A stretch of DNA of 50,025 bases, taken from contig CAJTNL010000014.1 in the NCBI GenBank assembly GCA_910577755.1, positions 1-50,025 of the forward strand, read 5' to 3'. The stretch comes from an uncultured Eubacteriales bacterium (GTDB lineage: Bacteria > Bacillota > Clostridia > Oscillospirales > Acutalibacteraceae). A program made the translations under genes and the position numbers. Shown one piece after another: positions 24,407 through 32,827 of this stretch. Every line of letters starts with the position of its first letter. Position 1 is the stretch's first letter. The notes under the pieces are model-generated. The model saw nothing but the letters and a program-made list of their open reading frames with translations. It was not told the DNA's origin and searched no databases.

Positions 24407-24982
24407 TTATAATTTTAGCCAACTATAATGTATACCCACTATTATGTAACGCATAAATTTATCCATAATATTCAGCGCCTCAAATAATTGATCAAAAGAA
24501 TTGTGTGAATTTTGAAATATAATATCAAATACATGATTAATAGCAAACTCTGCCATACTCTCAATATCACAATTCACTGTGACATTGCCATAAGATAATC
24601 GCTCAAGCACCTGTGCTTTCACCTGTTTATGCCAGTTAGATAAAAATCTTACATCACCATATTCTCCCGACAAAATAGCAATCACATCTCGGTGCTCCTT
24701 AATATACTCAACCAATGTGCGGTTACACGCTACCTCACGGGACATATCAGCTGTATAGGTTTTCTTCTGTGTGATAAGGGTCAAATCACGAATTGTTTCT
24801 TGGCCCAGTTCATGAATCAGTGCAGTAATATTTTCATAATGTTTATAAAAACATGACCGTGAAATTCCCGCCTGCACAATTATCTCTTTTACAAATATTT
24901 TATTAACCGGCTTTCTATGAGACAACTCTACCAATGCATGTTTAATTTTATTTTTTGTTATTTCTGTACACTTATACCGCAA
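24407..24982 (-). CDS. TetR/AcrR-family regulator
   Basis: 191 residues. The N-terminal HTH ('KIKHALVELSHRKPVNKIFV' region, 'QAGISRSCFYKHYEN' at about 37-51) is typical of TetR; the C-terminal ligand domain is diverged. It starts at TTG 24982 with AGGGG seven bases upstream. It follows the DUF2500-like gene by 30 bp, so the two probably form an operon. The ligand is unknown. Confidence 0.85.
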   Translation of the reverse strand: MRYKCTEITKNKIKHALVELSHRKPVNKIFVKEIIVQAGISRSCFYKHYENITALIHELGQETIRDLTLITQKKTYTADMSREVACNRTLVEYIKEHRDVIAILSGEYGDVRFLSNWHKQVKAQVLERLSYGNVTVNCDIESMAEFAINHVFDIIFQNSHNSFDQLFEALNIMDKFMRYIIVGIHYSWLKL

Positions 24983-25012
24983 TATTCATCCCCTCTTCCG
25001 GTTAAACGCCGG

Positions 25013-25411
25013 TTATTCAGAGCGAAAGTACCTAGACTTAAAAAGCTTCCATTCATTGAGGTAACGCTTAATGCCAATTTTACCTGACTTACATTCAAAT
25101 TTCAGCAATTGGTCGCCACAATACATTAAATAACCCCATTGCTTTTCCTGTACTCTGCCCTTTATTTTTCCGTTCACTGCAAATTTAAGCTCCGTACCAT
25201 CCTCTATTATAAATACCAATACCATTGCAGTAATTTTTGTATGAACATTCCCTTCCCCGTCTTCAAACTCAGCACGCTCTGTTTCTGTACGGTCTAATTT
25301 GGCGCGTACATGTCTGATCACATTTTTAGCAACACGATAACGAACAAAAATTAGACTCGCCAGCAAACAAACGATTAGAACCACAATTAAAACTATGTAA
25401 TACCATTTCAT
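25013..25411 (-). CDS. DUF2500-like single-pass membrane protein
   Basis: 132 residues from the ATG at 25411 (GGGGGAG site). One N-terminal membrane helix (about 3-24) and a beta-rich domain with 'VFIIEDGTELKFAVNGK' and 'GYLMYCGDQLLKFE', which fits the DUF2500 family ('F...DG....F.V....Y..L..GD.G.L.Y.G..F..F'). Function unknown. First gene of a pair with the TetR regulator. Confidence 0.7.
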   Translation of the reverse strand: MKWYYIVLIVVLIVCLLASLIFVRYRVAKNVIRHVRAKLDRTETERAEFEDGEGNVHTKITAMVLVFIIEDGTELKFAVNGKIKGRVQEKQWGYLMYCGDQLLKFECKSGKIGIKRYLNEWKLFKSRYFRSE

Positions 25412-25880
25412 GATTCTCCCCCGCATCAAATATAATTGTAATATATTTTATCATAACTACCATTGTTATACAAGTTTTTACCTAAATATGCAAGTAAGAA
25501 CCAATTGATTTGCTAACAACTTGCTTTAAAAAGAAAAACTTTGCTGTTTGCTCAAGATCAACTGATTGAAATAAACGATGAATAGAATAAATTTAACAGA
25601 ATAAAGTTGTACTATATTTTTTAAAAGAGCCAACCTTTCGGTTGGCTCTTTTATGTCATTTCATAGTGATTATCCCTATACACTATTCCATTAAAACTAT
25701 CATAAGTTAATATACTCATATACAATACATAAAAACAATAATAAATAAAAAAACAAAAACTCATTATCCGAAAAAGCCCCGTACAAATGGCACATTTTTT
25801 ATTAATGTCGAGCAAAATTTAATATCTTTCCCATTTCAGTAAGCAAAACTGCACTATTGCCACAAAAAATGAAAAACTTT
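25412..25880. other. Intergenic, orphan hairpin only
   Basis: 470 bp with no gene on either strand. Its only clear element is the hairpin at 25622-25653, which may end the minus-strand mutase transcript or an unrecognised short plus-strand RNA. Confidence 0.6.
25622..25653. terminator. Bidirectional terminator hairpin
   Basis: Perfect 14-bp stem (25622-25635 with 25640-25653), 4-nt loop; A-rich and T-rich ends make it usable in both directions. Confidence 0.75.
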
Positions 25881-27404
25881 TTAGGAGGTAATAAACTTTT
25901 GAATAGGAGTAATATCCAGACCCTCGCACTGGGTAAAGAAATTCTCAAGTTCCTTTATAATGGTATGCACACCGCCTGACTTGTTACTTTCAATATTTAA
26001 AGGCATAATGGGATCATGGACACTTAAACGCAGTAAAAACCAACCGTCTCCATGCTCTTTTCCCAATGTACAACGTATTCCCTCATAATTATCAGGCGCA
26101 ATATGCCAATGCGCTTGTTTTTCTGCAAAAATCCGTAGCTGATCTATGATATAACCACCCCATTCACGAAAACTCGGCTCTTGAATTGGCAACCGAAACT
26201 CAGCAGTTTCTACGGGCTCTTGCAAAAATAATAACAAATCTTGCAGCTGCTTACCTTCTTTTCTTAAATTCACCATTTTTATAATAATTTTGGTAACCAG
26301 ATACGCACCGTCGTCTAAAAAATAATTTTCTAAAAAAGCAGCATGACCAGAGGTCTCAATAGCCAACGGAGATACAACACCTTGCTGATTCAAACGAATC
26401 GCCTCATTAATAACATTTTTATAGCCGCGCTTAAAACGATGATGACGTCCGCCTAACTTCTGTTCAATAAAGCTTTTCACTCCGTCGGAAGTGATAGAAT
26501 CTGTTACAATTGTTCCTCCCGGAGACCGCTCCAGAGCCATTGCTGCAGCCAACGCAACCAAACGGTTGCGATTGATTGCCGTCCCAGTACTGTCTACTGC
26601 TCCGCCGCGGTCCACATCGGTATCAAAAATCACCCCTAAATCTGCCATACATGCAACAGTTGTTTTGGCGACAGCCTCCATCGCCGCTTGATCTTCAGGG
26701 TTTGGCGCATGGTTCGGAAACATACCGTCGGGCTCTAAATACTGGCTACCGGTAATATCGGCACCTAGCGGACGCAATACACCGTTGGCATAAAAGCCTC
26801 CTGCACCGTTGCCTGCATCTACAATAATATGAAAGCCTTCTAGAGGCATATCGCCTTTTTCAAACCCTGTTCCAGATAAAATGATTTGCTGTAGCCGGCG
26901 GCAATAACGTTCCATTGCATCACTTTTTTCTATTCTGCCCGTTTTTTCCGCAGGCCTTACCCCATCCTGTGCATATTGCAAAATAGCTGTAATATCCTGA
27001 CTGTTTAAACCGCCGTCTTTTGTAAAAAATTTAAATCCATTGCGATAAAACGGGTGATGGCTTGCCGTAATCTCCACCGCACCCTGACAACCAAATTCCT
27101 CGGTTGTAAAAAACATAGACGGTGTAGAAGCCAATCCGCAGTCCAGCACTTTCGCTCCTGTTTTCTCCAACGCCGCCATAATATCATGGGAAAGACGATC
27201 CGCCGAAATACGAGAATCATGACCAACAGCAATCATCAATTGATCTGCTGTAACACTACATTGCTCCGCCAGCCAAAAAGAAAATCCCCATGCAATGCGT
27301 TTAACAACATCATCGGTTAAATTAACTTCATATCCACCTCCCTCGCTAGCAACACCACGAATATCTGTACCACTTTTTAAGCTGCTCCAAAATGGATTTA
27401 ACAT
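25881..27404 (-). CDS. Phosphoglucomutase/phosphomannomutase family enzyme
   Basis: 507 residues of the alpha-D-phosphohexomutase superfamily. 'SGTDIRGVA' at the N terminus, catalytic Ser in 'VEITASHHPFYRNGFKF' (usual TASHNP, here HHP), metal loop 'FDTDVDRGGAVD' (DxDxDR kept), sugar-binding 'ETSGHAAFLE' and a C-terminal phosphate-binding domain. It interconverts hexose 1- and 6-phosphates, probably for cell-surface sugar synthesis. It starts 13 bp after the upstream acetyltransferase gene, so probably an operon. Exact sugar unknown. Confidence 0.9.
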   Translation of the reverse strand: MLNPFWSSLKSGTDIRGVASEGGGYEVNLTDDVVKRIAWGFSFWLAEQCSVTADQLMIAVGHDSRISADRLSHDIMAALEKTGAKVLDCGLASTPSMFFTTEEFGCQGAVEITASHHPFYRNGFKFFTKDGGLNSQDITAILQYAQDGVRPAEKTGRIEKSDAMERYCRRLQQIILSGTGFEKGDMPLEGFHIIVDAGNGAGGFYANGVLRPLGADITGSQYLEPDGMFPNHAPNPEDQAAMEAVAKTTVACMADLGVIFDTDVDRGGAVDSTGTAINRNRLVALAAAMALERSPGGTIVTDSITSDGVKSFIEQKLGGRHHRFKRGYKNVINEAIRLNQQGVVSPLAIETSGHAAFLENYFLDDGAYLVTKIIIKMVNLRKEGKQLQDLLLFLQEPVETAEFRLPIQEPSFREWGGYIIDQLRIFAEKQAHWHIAPDNYEGIRCTLGKEHGDGWFLLRLSVHDPIMPLNIESNKSGGVHTIIKELENFFTQCEGLDITPIQKFITS

Positions 27405-27418
27405 CTTATTTTACCCCT

Positions 27419-28081
27419 TTATTTATGTGTCTTTCGTTCATCATAAAAAGTTTGATCAACAATCGTATGGCTATACTCATATAATAATCGGTGTGCATGT
27501 TTAATATGAGAATAACAATAATTATACATATGCGTAATCATTTCCATCTGCTCTTTGCGTGAAATAGAAAAAATTCCTTTATGCGGCTTATAATATAAAT
27601 ACATAGGCAAACCGCCTGTTTCAGTAGGCAGTAAAAAATCTGTCTTTAATCGGTATGCATTGTGACTTTCATAAAATTTCAATCTACGCATTTGCTGCAA
27701 TGCATATTCTGCATTCTCAGAATCAACACGTTCTGCACAAAACAACACTCCGTTAAATGGCCCACAGTACTTTTGATAAATCGCTTTAAATAATTTACCT
27801 CCATAGCCTGTCCTCTGATATGATGGTAATATGGCAAACAAGTCCAACCATAATGTCTGACATTCAGGCATACTGCATACCGTAGCATACCCAATTAAGC
27901 GGTTACCTTGTTTATACAGCAAAATTTTATACTGATTATGGTACAGCATCTGTTCCATACGCTCATAATGATAGAATTCATCCGGCGGGAATTGTTGCTC
28001 AAGATACTGGAAAATCTCCGGTAAGTCCTCTTTTGAACCTAACTCCAGTTTTAACTGAGACTGTTCTGTTACACGATCCAT
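27419..28081 (-). CDS. GNAT-family N-acetyltransferase
   Basis: 220 residues. Acetyl-CoA pocket 'LWLDLFAILPSYQRTGYGGKLF' (motif A, QRTGYGG at about 93-99) within a full GNAT core; the last 50 residues are an extra helical tail with many Tyr and His ('MITHMYNYCYSHIKHAHRLL'). It acetylates an unknown small molecule or protein. First gene of a pair with the phosphohexomutase. Confidence 0.85.
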   Translation of the reverse strand: MDRVTEQSQLKLELGSKEDLPEIFQYLEQQFPPDEFYHYERMEQMLYHNQYKILLYKQGNRLIGYATVCSMPECQTLWLDLFAILPSYQRTGYGGKLFKAIYQKYCGPFNGVLFCAERVDSENAEYALQQMRRLKFYESHNAYRLKTDFLLPTETGGLPMYLYYKPHKGIFSISRKEQMEMITHMYNYCYSHIKHAHRLLYEYSHTIVDQTFYDERKTHK

Positions 28082-28459
28082 AGTGAGACTCCTTTATCCG
28101 TGTACTATTTCATATTAACGACCCTATTATAACATCAAAAAAAGCACTTTGCAATTTTCAGTTACCAAATGATTAAGAAGCAATCTATTCATTTGTATAT
28201 GACGCTTTACAAACCATAAAACATTTCAATCTGTTGCTATCGCAACATCGTTTTCCTCTTTAAATAATTTTATAACAAAAGTATAGTACCTGTTGTAAAA
28301 GAACATGACAAGGTAACTTTGTACACCATTATCTTTCGGTTATGTAGAAATTACACACAAAGGTAAAGACACATCGTATCTATCCACCTCATTTGACTAT
28401 ACAAAATCTTTATATTATAATAAATGTCTAGATATTTATTATATATTGAGGATGCTTTC
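28082..28459. other. Divergent intergenic region
   Basis: About 380 AT-rich bases between divergent genes. Contains the plus-strand promoter at 28393-28421; nothing else was recognised. Confidence 0.6.
28393..28421 (+). promoter_or_regulatory. Promoter of the ComEC-like hydrolase
   Basis: -35 TTGACT (28393-28398), 17-bp spacer, -10 TATAAT (28416-28421). Confidence 0.8.
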
Positions 28460-29398
28460 ATGTTCAAAAAACAAATAATATTTAATGTTAAACTATTTGT
28501 AAGCAGTATCCTGCTAGCGATTCTATGTGTAATATTCTTTATCGGCTGTATGAGCATTGACATAACACCCAATACCAAATTTTCTAAGTCAACTACTTCA
28601 TCCGATAAAGCACAAATATATTATTTAAACGTTGGTCAAGGAGACGCACAGTTAATCATACTCCCGACAGGCGAGCACATTTTAATTGATGCCGGTTTAA
28701 AATCTGGCAGCAATAACTTAGTCAATTATTTACAGGAATTAGGCGTAGAAAAACTGGATATTGTCATAGCCACACACCCGCACGCTGACCATATCGGCGG
28801 TATGGAAAAAGTAATTCAAACTTTTACAATTGGTGAGATTTACATGCCTAAGGTAGCCGATAGTCAGATACCAACTACTGTAACTTATACAAAATTTTTA
28901 GAAGCCATCCAGTCAAAAGGCCTTCGTATCAATCAGGCAAAAGCAGGAACCGTTATTTTAAACAGCGGCAATGCTGTATTTGAAATTTTAGCCCCAAACA
29001 GCACCTCTTATAAAAAATTAAACGACTATTCAGTCGTAACAAAGTTAACATACGGCAGTCAAAAATTCATTTTTACAGGCGATGCTGAAAAAACAAGCGA
29101 AGACGAAATGCTAAAAAAACACTACGACTTATCTTGTAATATCTTAAAGCTAGCCCACCATGGAAGTTCCAGCTCCAGTACAGACTCCTTCTTAAAAGCC
29201 GCCTCTCCCGCAATTGCAATTGTATCTTGTGGAATAGACAATGACTACGGTCATCCTCACAAAGAGATTATAAAAAAAATGAATGTAAACAATATTACTG
29301 TTTATCGTACTGATACTCACGGTACGATTTTGGCAGAAACAGATGGAACCAATTACCACATTACCACCAATTTAAAAAATTTAACAAAAGCAACATAA
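28460..29398 (+). CDS. Lipoprotein with ComEC-like metallo-beta-lactamase domain
   Basis: 312 residues from the ATG at 28460 (GAGGAT site). The N-terminal hydrophobic stretch ends in 'FFIGCMS', a lipobox, so the protein is probably tethered outside the membrane. The body is the soluble MBL-fold domain found at the C terminus of ComEC: 'YYLNVGQGDAQLI', 'LIDAG', zinc motif 'ATHPHADHIGG' (HxHxDH), 'FTGDAEK' and 'LKLAHHGSSSS'. It is likely a nuclease or phosphodiesterase. No ComEC channel part is present. It has its own promoter and terminator. Confidence 0.9.
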   Translation: MFKKQIIFNVKLFVSSILLAILCVIFFIGCMSIDITPNTKFSKSTTSSDKAQIYYLNVGQGDAQLIILPTGEHILIDAGLKSGSNNLVNYLQELGVEKLDIVIATHPHADHIGGMEKVIQTFTIGEIYMPKVADSQIPTTVTYTKFLEAIQSKGLRINQAKAGTVILNSGNAVFEILAPNSTSYKKLNDYSVVTKLTYGSQKFIFTGDAEKTSEDEMLKKHYDLSCNILKLAHHGSSSSSTDSFLKAASPAIAIVSCGIDNDYGHPHKEIIKKMNVNNITVYRTDTHGTILAETDGTNYHITTNLKNLTKAT

Positions 29399-29428
29399 AA
29401 AAACGAACAAGTACTTGTTCGTTTTTTT
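29397..29428 (+). terminator. Terminator of the ComEC-like gene
   Basis: Perfect 32-bp palindrome (16-bp arms) starting in the stop codon, with an A run on the left and seven T on the right. Confidence 0.85.
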
Positions 29429-29499
29429 ATGTTTAAATATCAAAAAGCATAAAATCAGTTATTTTTGGAAAGCTAACTGCAAATAAAGGAGGTTATTCA

Positions 29500-29943
29500 A
29501 TGAAAATAACAAAAGATGTTTATGATAAAATGACAAAACAGGCATCTCCGCCAAGTACATTTGTAAAAAACTCTGTAATGGCTTTTTTATTTGGCGGAGC
29601 CATTTGCACTATGGGACAAGGAATTTTAGAAGGTTATCTCATGCTGGGTCTTGATACAAAAAATGCCCGTGCAGCGGTATCCATTACCTTAATTGGTCTC
29701 GCTGCTATTTTAACCGCATTTAAAGCATTTGATAATATTGCAAAAATTGCAGGCGCCGGTACACTGGTACCCATTACCGGATTTTCAAATTCTATTGTAT
29801 CGCCTGCCATGGAATTTAAAAGTGAAGGCTACGTTATGGGTTTAAGCGCCAAAATGTTTATTATTGCTGGTCCTGTTTTGGTTTATGGTATTACTTCCTC
29901 CATCTTATACGGTCTCATTCTTTATATTATCTCTTTATTTTAA
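29500..29943 (+). CDS. spoVAC: Stage V sporulation protein AC
   Basis: 147 residues, four predicted helices. 'FLFGGAICTMGQGILEGY', 'ARAAVSITLIGLAAILT' and 'AGAGTLVPITGFSNSIVSPA' are typical SpoVAC. It is the mechanosensitive-channel component for dipicolinate release. AAAGGAGG site. spoVAD follows after an unusually long 284-bp gap. Confidence 0.95.
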   Translation: MKITKDVYDKMTKQASPPSTFVKNSVMAFLFGGAICTMGQGILEGYLMLGLDTKNARAAVSITLIGLAAILTAFKAFDNIAKIAGAGTLVPITGFSNSIVSPAMEFKSEGYVMGLSAKMFIIAGPVLVYGITSSILYGLILYIISLF

Positions 29944-30227
29944 ACAAAAAATGATAACGGTATCTGTTTCAGTACGCCGTTATTTTTTATTGATTCCATG
30001 TTTCAAAGGAATCCAATTATATAATGGTTAAAGAAACTTTACATCCTTTGTCCCGGACAAATTAGAAAACAGTATCTGGTGTCAGCAAGTTGTATACCAG
30101 TCTGAAATACGGGTAAAATAAATCGCGTAAATAAACGTAGATTCCCTATAAAACCAAATTCCTCTATAACGATATAATAAATACATTGATAACAACATAA
30201 ATTTATTAATAAAAAAGGAGCACTACT

Positions 30228-31298
30228 ATGATAAAGCGAGTCGGGAGATACACTCTGTTATTGGAAAATGCCCCTAAAATAGCTGGATATGCGGCTATTG
30301 TAGGAAAAAAAGAAAATGAAGGACCGCTTGGGGGCGGGTTTGACCGCAGCTATAAAGATACTACGCTTGGAGAAGACAGTTGGGAAAAAGCCGAAAGCAG
30401 ACTGCAAAAAGAGGCAGTGGAAATCGCACTGCAAAAAGCACGCATTCAACCTGGAGATGTAGATATAATTTTTGCAGGAGATTTACTCAACCAGTGTATT
30501 TCTTCCACCTTTGGTCTGCGCAGTCTGGAAATTCCGTTTTTAGGGCAATACGGCGCATGTTCTACTATGGCACAAACATTGTCAATGTCCGCTGTATATG
30601 TAGAATCGGGCGCTGCTCGTATTGCTGCTGCGGTAACATCCTCACACTTTTGCTCTGCCGAACGGCAATTCAGACTACCACTGGAATACGGAGGTCAACG
30701 TCCTCCCACTGCACAGTGGACAGCCACAGCCTCTGGATCTGCAATTATTATGCCACAATCTATGGTAATCGAAAAAGAAAATATAGAAACCAAAAATTCA
30801 AAAGAAACAAGTTTGATAGAGAAAACACCGGTTATAGAGGCAATATGTATTGGTAAAATTAAGGATATGGGCATCAAAGACGCCAATAATATGGGAGCTG
30901 CCATGGCACCTGCCGCCGCTCAAACCATACTGGACTTTTTAGAGGATACCCATACTCTGCCAACCGATTACGATATGATTGTAACAGGAGATTTAGGCTA
31001 TGTTGGCACTGATTTATTAATGCAGATTATGAACCAAGAAGGCGTAAAAATTGAGAATTTGCATAATGACTGTGGTAAAATGCTATATGACAGCAAAAAA
31101 CAAGACGTCCATGCCGGAGGATCCGGCTGTGGATGTTCCGCTTCTGTATTATGCTCTAAGCTGCTTAATGACATAAAGCATGGCAAGCTTAACAATATTT
31201 TATTTATAGCCACAGGCGCACTAATGTCTCCCACCTCTTCACAGCAAGGGGAGAGCATCCCAAGTATTGCACATTTGGTGCATATTAAAGGAATTTAA
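30228..31298 (+). CDS. spoVAD: Stage V sporulation protein AD
   Basis: 356 residues, thiolase-like fold. Starts with the SpoVAD hallmark 'GGGFDRSYKDTTLGEDSWEK' and contains 'GDLLNQCISSTFGLR', 'GQYGACSTMAQ' and 'GGSGCGCSASV'. Binds dipicolinic acid for uptake into the spore. AAAAGGAG site. Its stop overlaps the stop of the convergent gene at 31295, with no terminator between them. Confidence 0.97.
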   Translation: MIKRVGRYTLLLENAPKIAGYAAIVGKKENEGPLGGGFDRSYKDTTLGEDSWEKAESRLQKEAVEIALQKARIQPGDVDIIFAGDLLNQCISSTFGLRSLEIPFLGQYGACSTMAQTLSMSAVYVESGAARIAAAVTSSHFCSAERQFRLPLEYGGQRPPTAQWTATASGSAIIMPQSMVIEKENIETKNSKETSLIEKTPVIEAICIGKIKDMGIKDANNMGAAMAPAAAQTILDFLEDTHTLPTDYDMIVTGDLGYVGTDLLMQIMNQEGVKIENLHNDCGKMLYDSKKQDVHAGGSGCGCSASVLCSKLLNDIKHGKLNNILFIATGALMSPTSSQQGESIPSIAHLVHIKGI

Positions 31299-31819
31299 GC
31301 AGTTTTATTGGTTTCAACCTCTTCTACTGGTTCTGCCTTTTCATTTCCTTCATGTCCACCGCTTACGTCTACTACCACAGGAAGTGAGATTCCATCAAAA
31401 TCATCATCTGTAATGGTACAGTCAACATTTTTCAATTGTTCATTTCCAGACTCTGATGAAATCTGAACAATACCATGCTTTTTATAATATCGCTTTTCTT
31501 TCCAACTGGCAAATTTAATCGCAAAATGATTTGTCCAGAACACCTTTACAAGCGCTGCTAAAACCAGATAAATAATCAGTAAATCTAATAAAGCAGTTAA
31601 AATGCTGACATTCGAACCGGCAACATTACTTCCAAATATTTCAAACCCACATAAACTGCCGCCACGATTTTCAAATTGTAACGATAGCCATGGCGAGGGG
31701 AAACCATATGAATATGTAGTTACACCATTAGACATTGTTCCGCTAACTGGATACAAAAATACCGGAAGAATAAAAACAAGTATGCTGACAATAACTGTTT
31801 TCCAATGAAAATATCGCAT
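31295..31819 (-). CDS. Two-helix membrane protein of unknown function
   Basis: 174 residues from the ATG at 31819 (AAGGGGGAA site). N-terminal helix (about 7-27), a Gly/Ser/Tyr-rich outside loop of about 55 residues, second helix ('ILTALLDLLIIYLVLAAL', about 78-97), then a basic segment ('SWKEKRYYKKHG') and an acidic C-terminal tail. The plan resembles small phage- or spore-associated membrane proteins, but no family is recognised. Convergent with spoVAD, stops overlapping. Confidence 0.6.
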   Translation of the reverse strand: MRYFHWKTVIVSILVFILPVFLYPVSGTMSNGVTTYSYGFPSPWLSLQFENRGGSLCGFEIFGSNVAGSNVSILTALLDLLIIYLVLAALVKVFWTNHFAIKFASWKEKRYYKKHGIVQISSESGNEQLKNVDCTITDDDFDGISLPVVVDVSGGHEGNEKAEPVEEVETNKTA

Positions 31820-31969
31820 ATACTTCCCCCTTTCTATAAAACAGTATACCAATTTGTATATTTATATCATAACACATTCCTGATAAATGTCAATAAATTA
31901 TATATTATTCACAAAAAATAACTTTTACTTTACAAATATTAACAATAATTTAAAGCAAAGTAATTTTCA

Positions 31970-32005
31970 CCTGCATATTTGTTCCAATACGAACAGATAT
32001 GCAGG
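31970..32005 (+). terminator. Plus-strand terminator beyond spoVAD
   Basis: 15-bp stem with one wobble (31970-31984 with 31991-32005), then TTTTATA. No plus-strand gene lies between it and spoVAD, so it may end spoVAD read-through. Confidence 0.65.
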
Positions 32006-32157
32006 TTTTATACGTATTACTTTACAGAAATTGCGAATCACTCATAGCAATAATCTCGCTTAGTACGGGATAACAAAAAGATAAAAACAATGTATTCAAA
32101 ATAGCATCTTTCACTCCAATATATGCAAAAATTTGATTTCGATTACCAAAACAAAAA

Positions 32158-32187
32158 ACAAGCAGTCGACAGTAGCCGACTGCTTGT
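32158..32187 (-). terminator. rpsO terminator
   Basis: Perfect 11-bp stem, 8-nt loop, followed by TTTTTTGTTTT on the minus strand. Confidence 0.9.
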
Positions 32188-32199
32188 AGCATAAAAATA

Positions 32200-32466
32200 T
32201 TATTTACGAATGCCTAATCTAGAAATAATAGAACGATAACGCTCAACATCTTTTTTCATAACATAGTTTAAAAGATTTCTTCTTTGACCAACCATTTTCA
32301 GCAAACCGCGACGGGAATGGTGATCTTTTTTATGGGTTTTTAAGTGCTCGGTCAAATCGTTGATTCTTTTTGTCAGAATTGCAATTTGAACCTCTGGGGA
32401 ACCTGTATCACCCTCGTGGGTAGCATATTCAGCAATAACCTTGCTTTTTTCTTCTTTCAACAACAT
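32200..32466 (-). CDS. rpsO: Ribosomal protein S15
   Basis: 88 residues from the ATG at 32466, normal length. 'EYATHEGDTGSPEVQIAILT', 'HLKTHKKDHHSRRGLL', 'MVGQRRNLLNYV' and 'RYRSIISRLGIRK' are S15 hallmarks. It binds 16S rRNA helices h20-22. The open frame extends 14 codons upstream but without reason; the AAGGTGG site lies 8 bp before this ATG. A six-codon frame ends two bases before it. Confidence 0.97.
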   Translation of the reverse strand: MLLKEEKSKVIAEYATHEGDTGSPEVQIAILTKRINDLTEHLKTHKKDHHSRRGLLKMVGQRRNLLNYVMKKDVERYRSIISRLGIRK

Positions 32467-32468
32467 AA

Positions 32469-32489
32469 TTATTTCCACCTTTTCTTCAT
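32469..32489 (-). CDS. Six-codon leader peptide upstream of rpsO (candidate)
   Basis: MKKRWK behind a GGAGG site six bases upstream. Its stop is two bases before the rpsO ATG, and the rpsO ribosome site lies inside it. Could couple or regulate S15 translation; coding is not proven. Confidence 0.3.
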   Translation of the reverse strand: MKKRWK

Positions 32490-32827
32490 TGAATCCTCCG
32501 CTAACCACAGAAAAAGGCTGGTGAATACCCTTATAGGTTTACTCCTTAATCCGTGAAAAGGGATGGTTACTGAGTGATTATAGCACATTTTTTATTATTT
32601 GTAAATAATTATTTTCATATTTGACAAATCATCAATTATTTTTCTTTTTATTGTATATTATGCATAATATACATAAAAATCATTATTTATTTAGCTAAAT
32701 CTACATGGTATTTCATAGTTTATTCACATATAGTAAGATATTTTTTCGTATCATAGTGATATAGCATACTATTCCCTTTTTATTTATCCGCATATTTTGC
32801 AAAAACAAAAAATATTACAGAAAGCTC
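32490..32827. other. Divergent intergenic region
   Basis: AT-rich. The first 80 bp form the rpsO leader, which has base-pairing potential and may carry the usual S15 autoregulatory structure. No clear promoter was identified for the plus-strand gene at 32828. Confidence 0.4.

Larger units (their letters stand above)
31820..32199. other. Intergenic with two terminators
   Basis: Promoter side of the minus-strand gene ending at 31295 and the tail region of rpsO. It holds hairpins at 31970-32005 (plus direction) and 32158-32187 (minus direction) and no gene. Confidence 0.6.
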
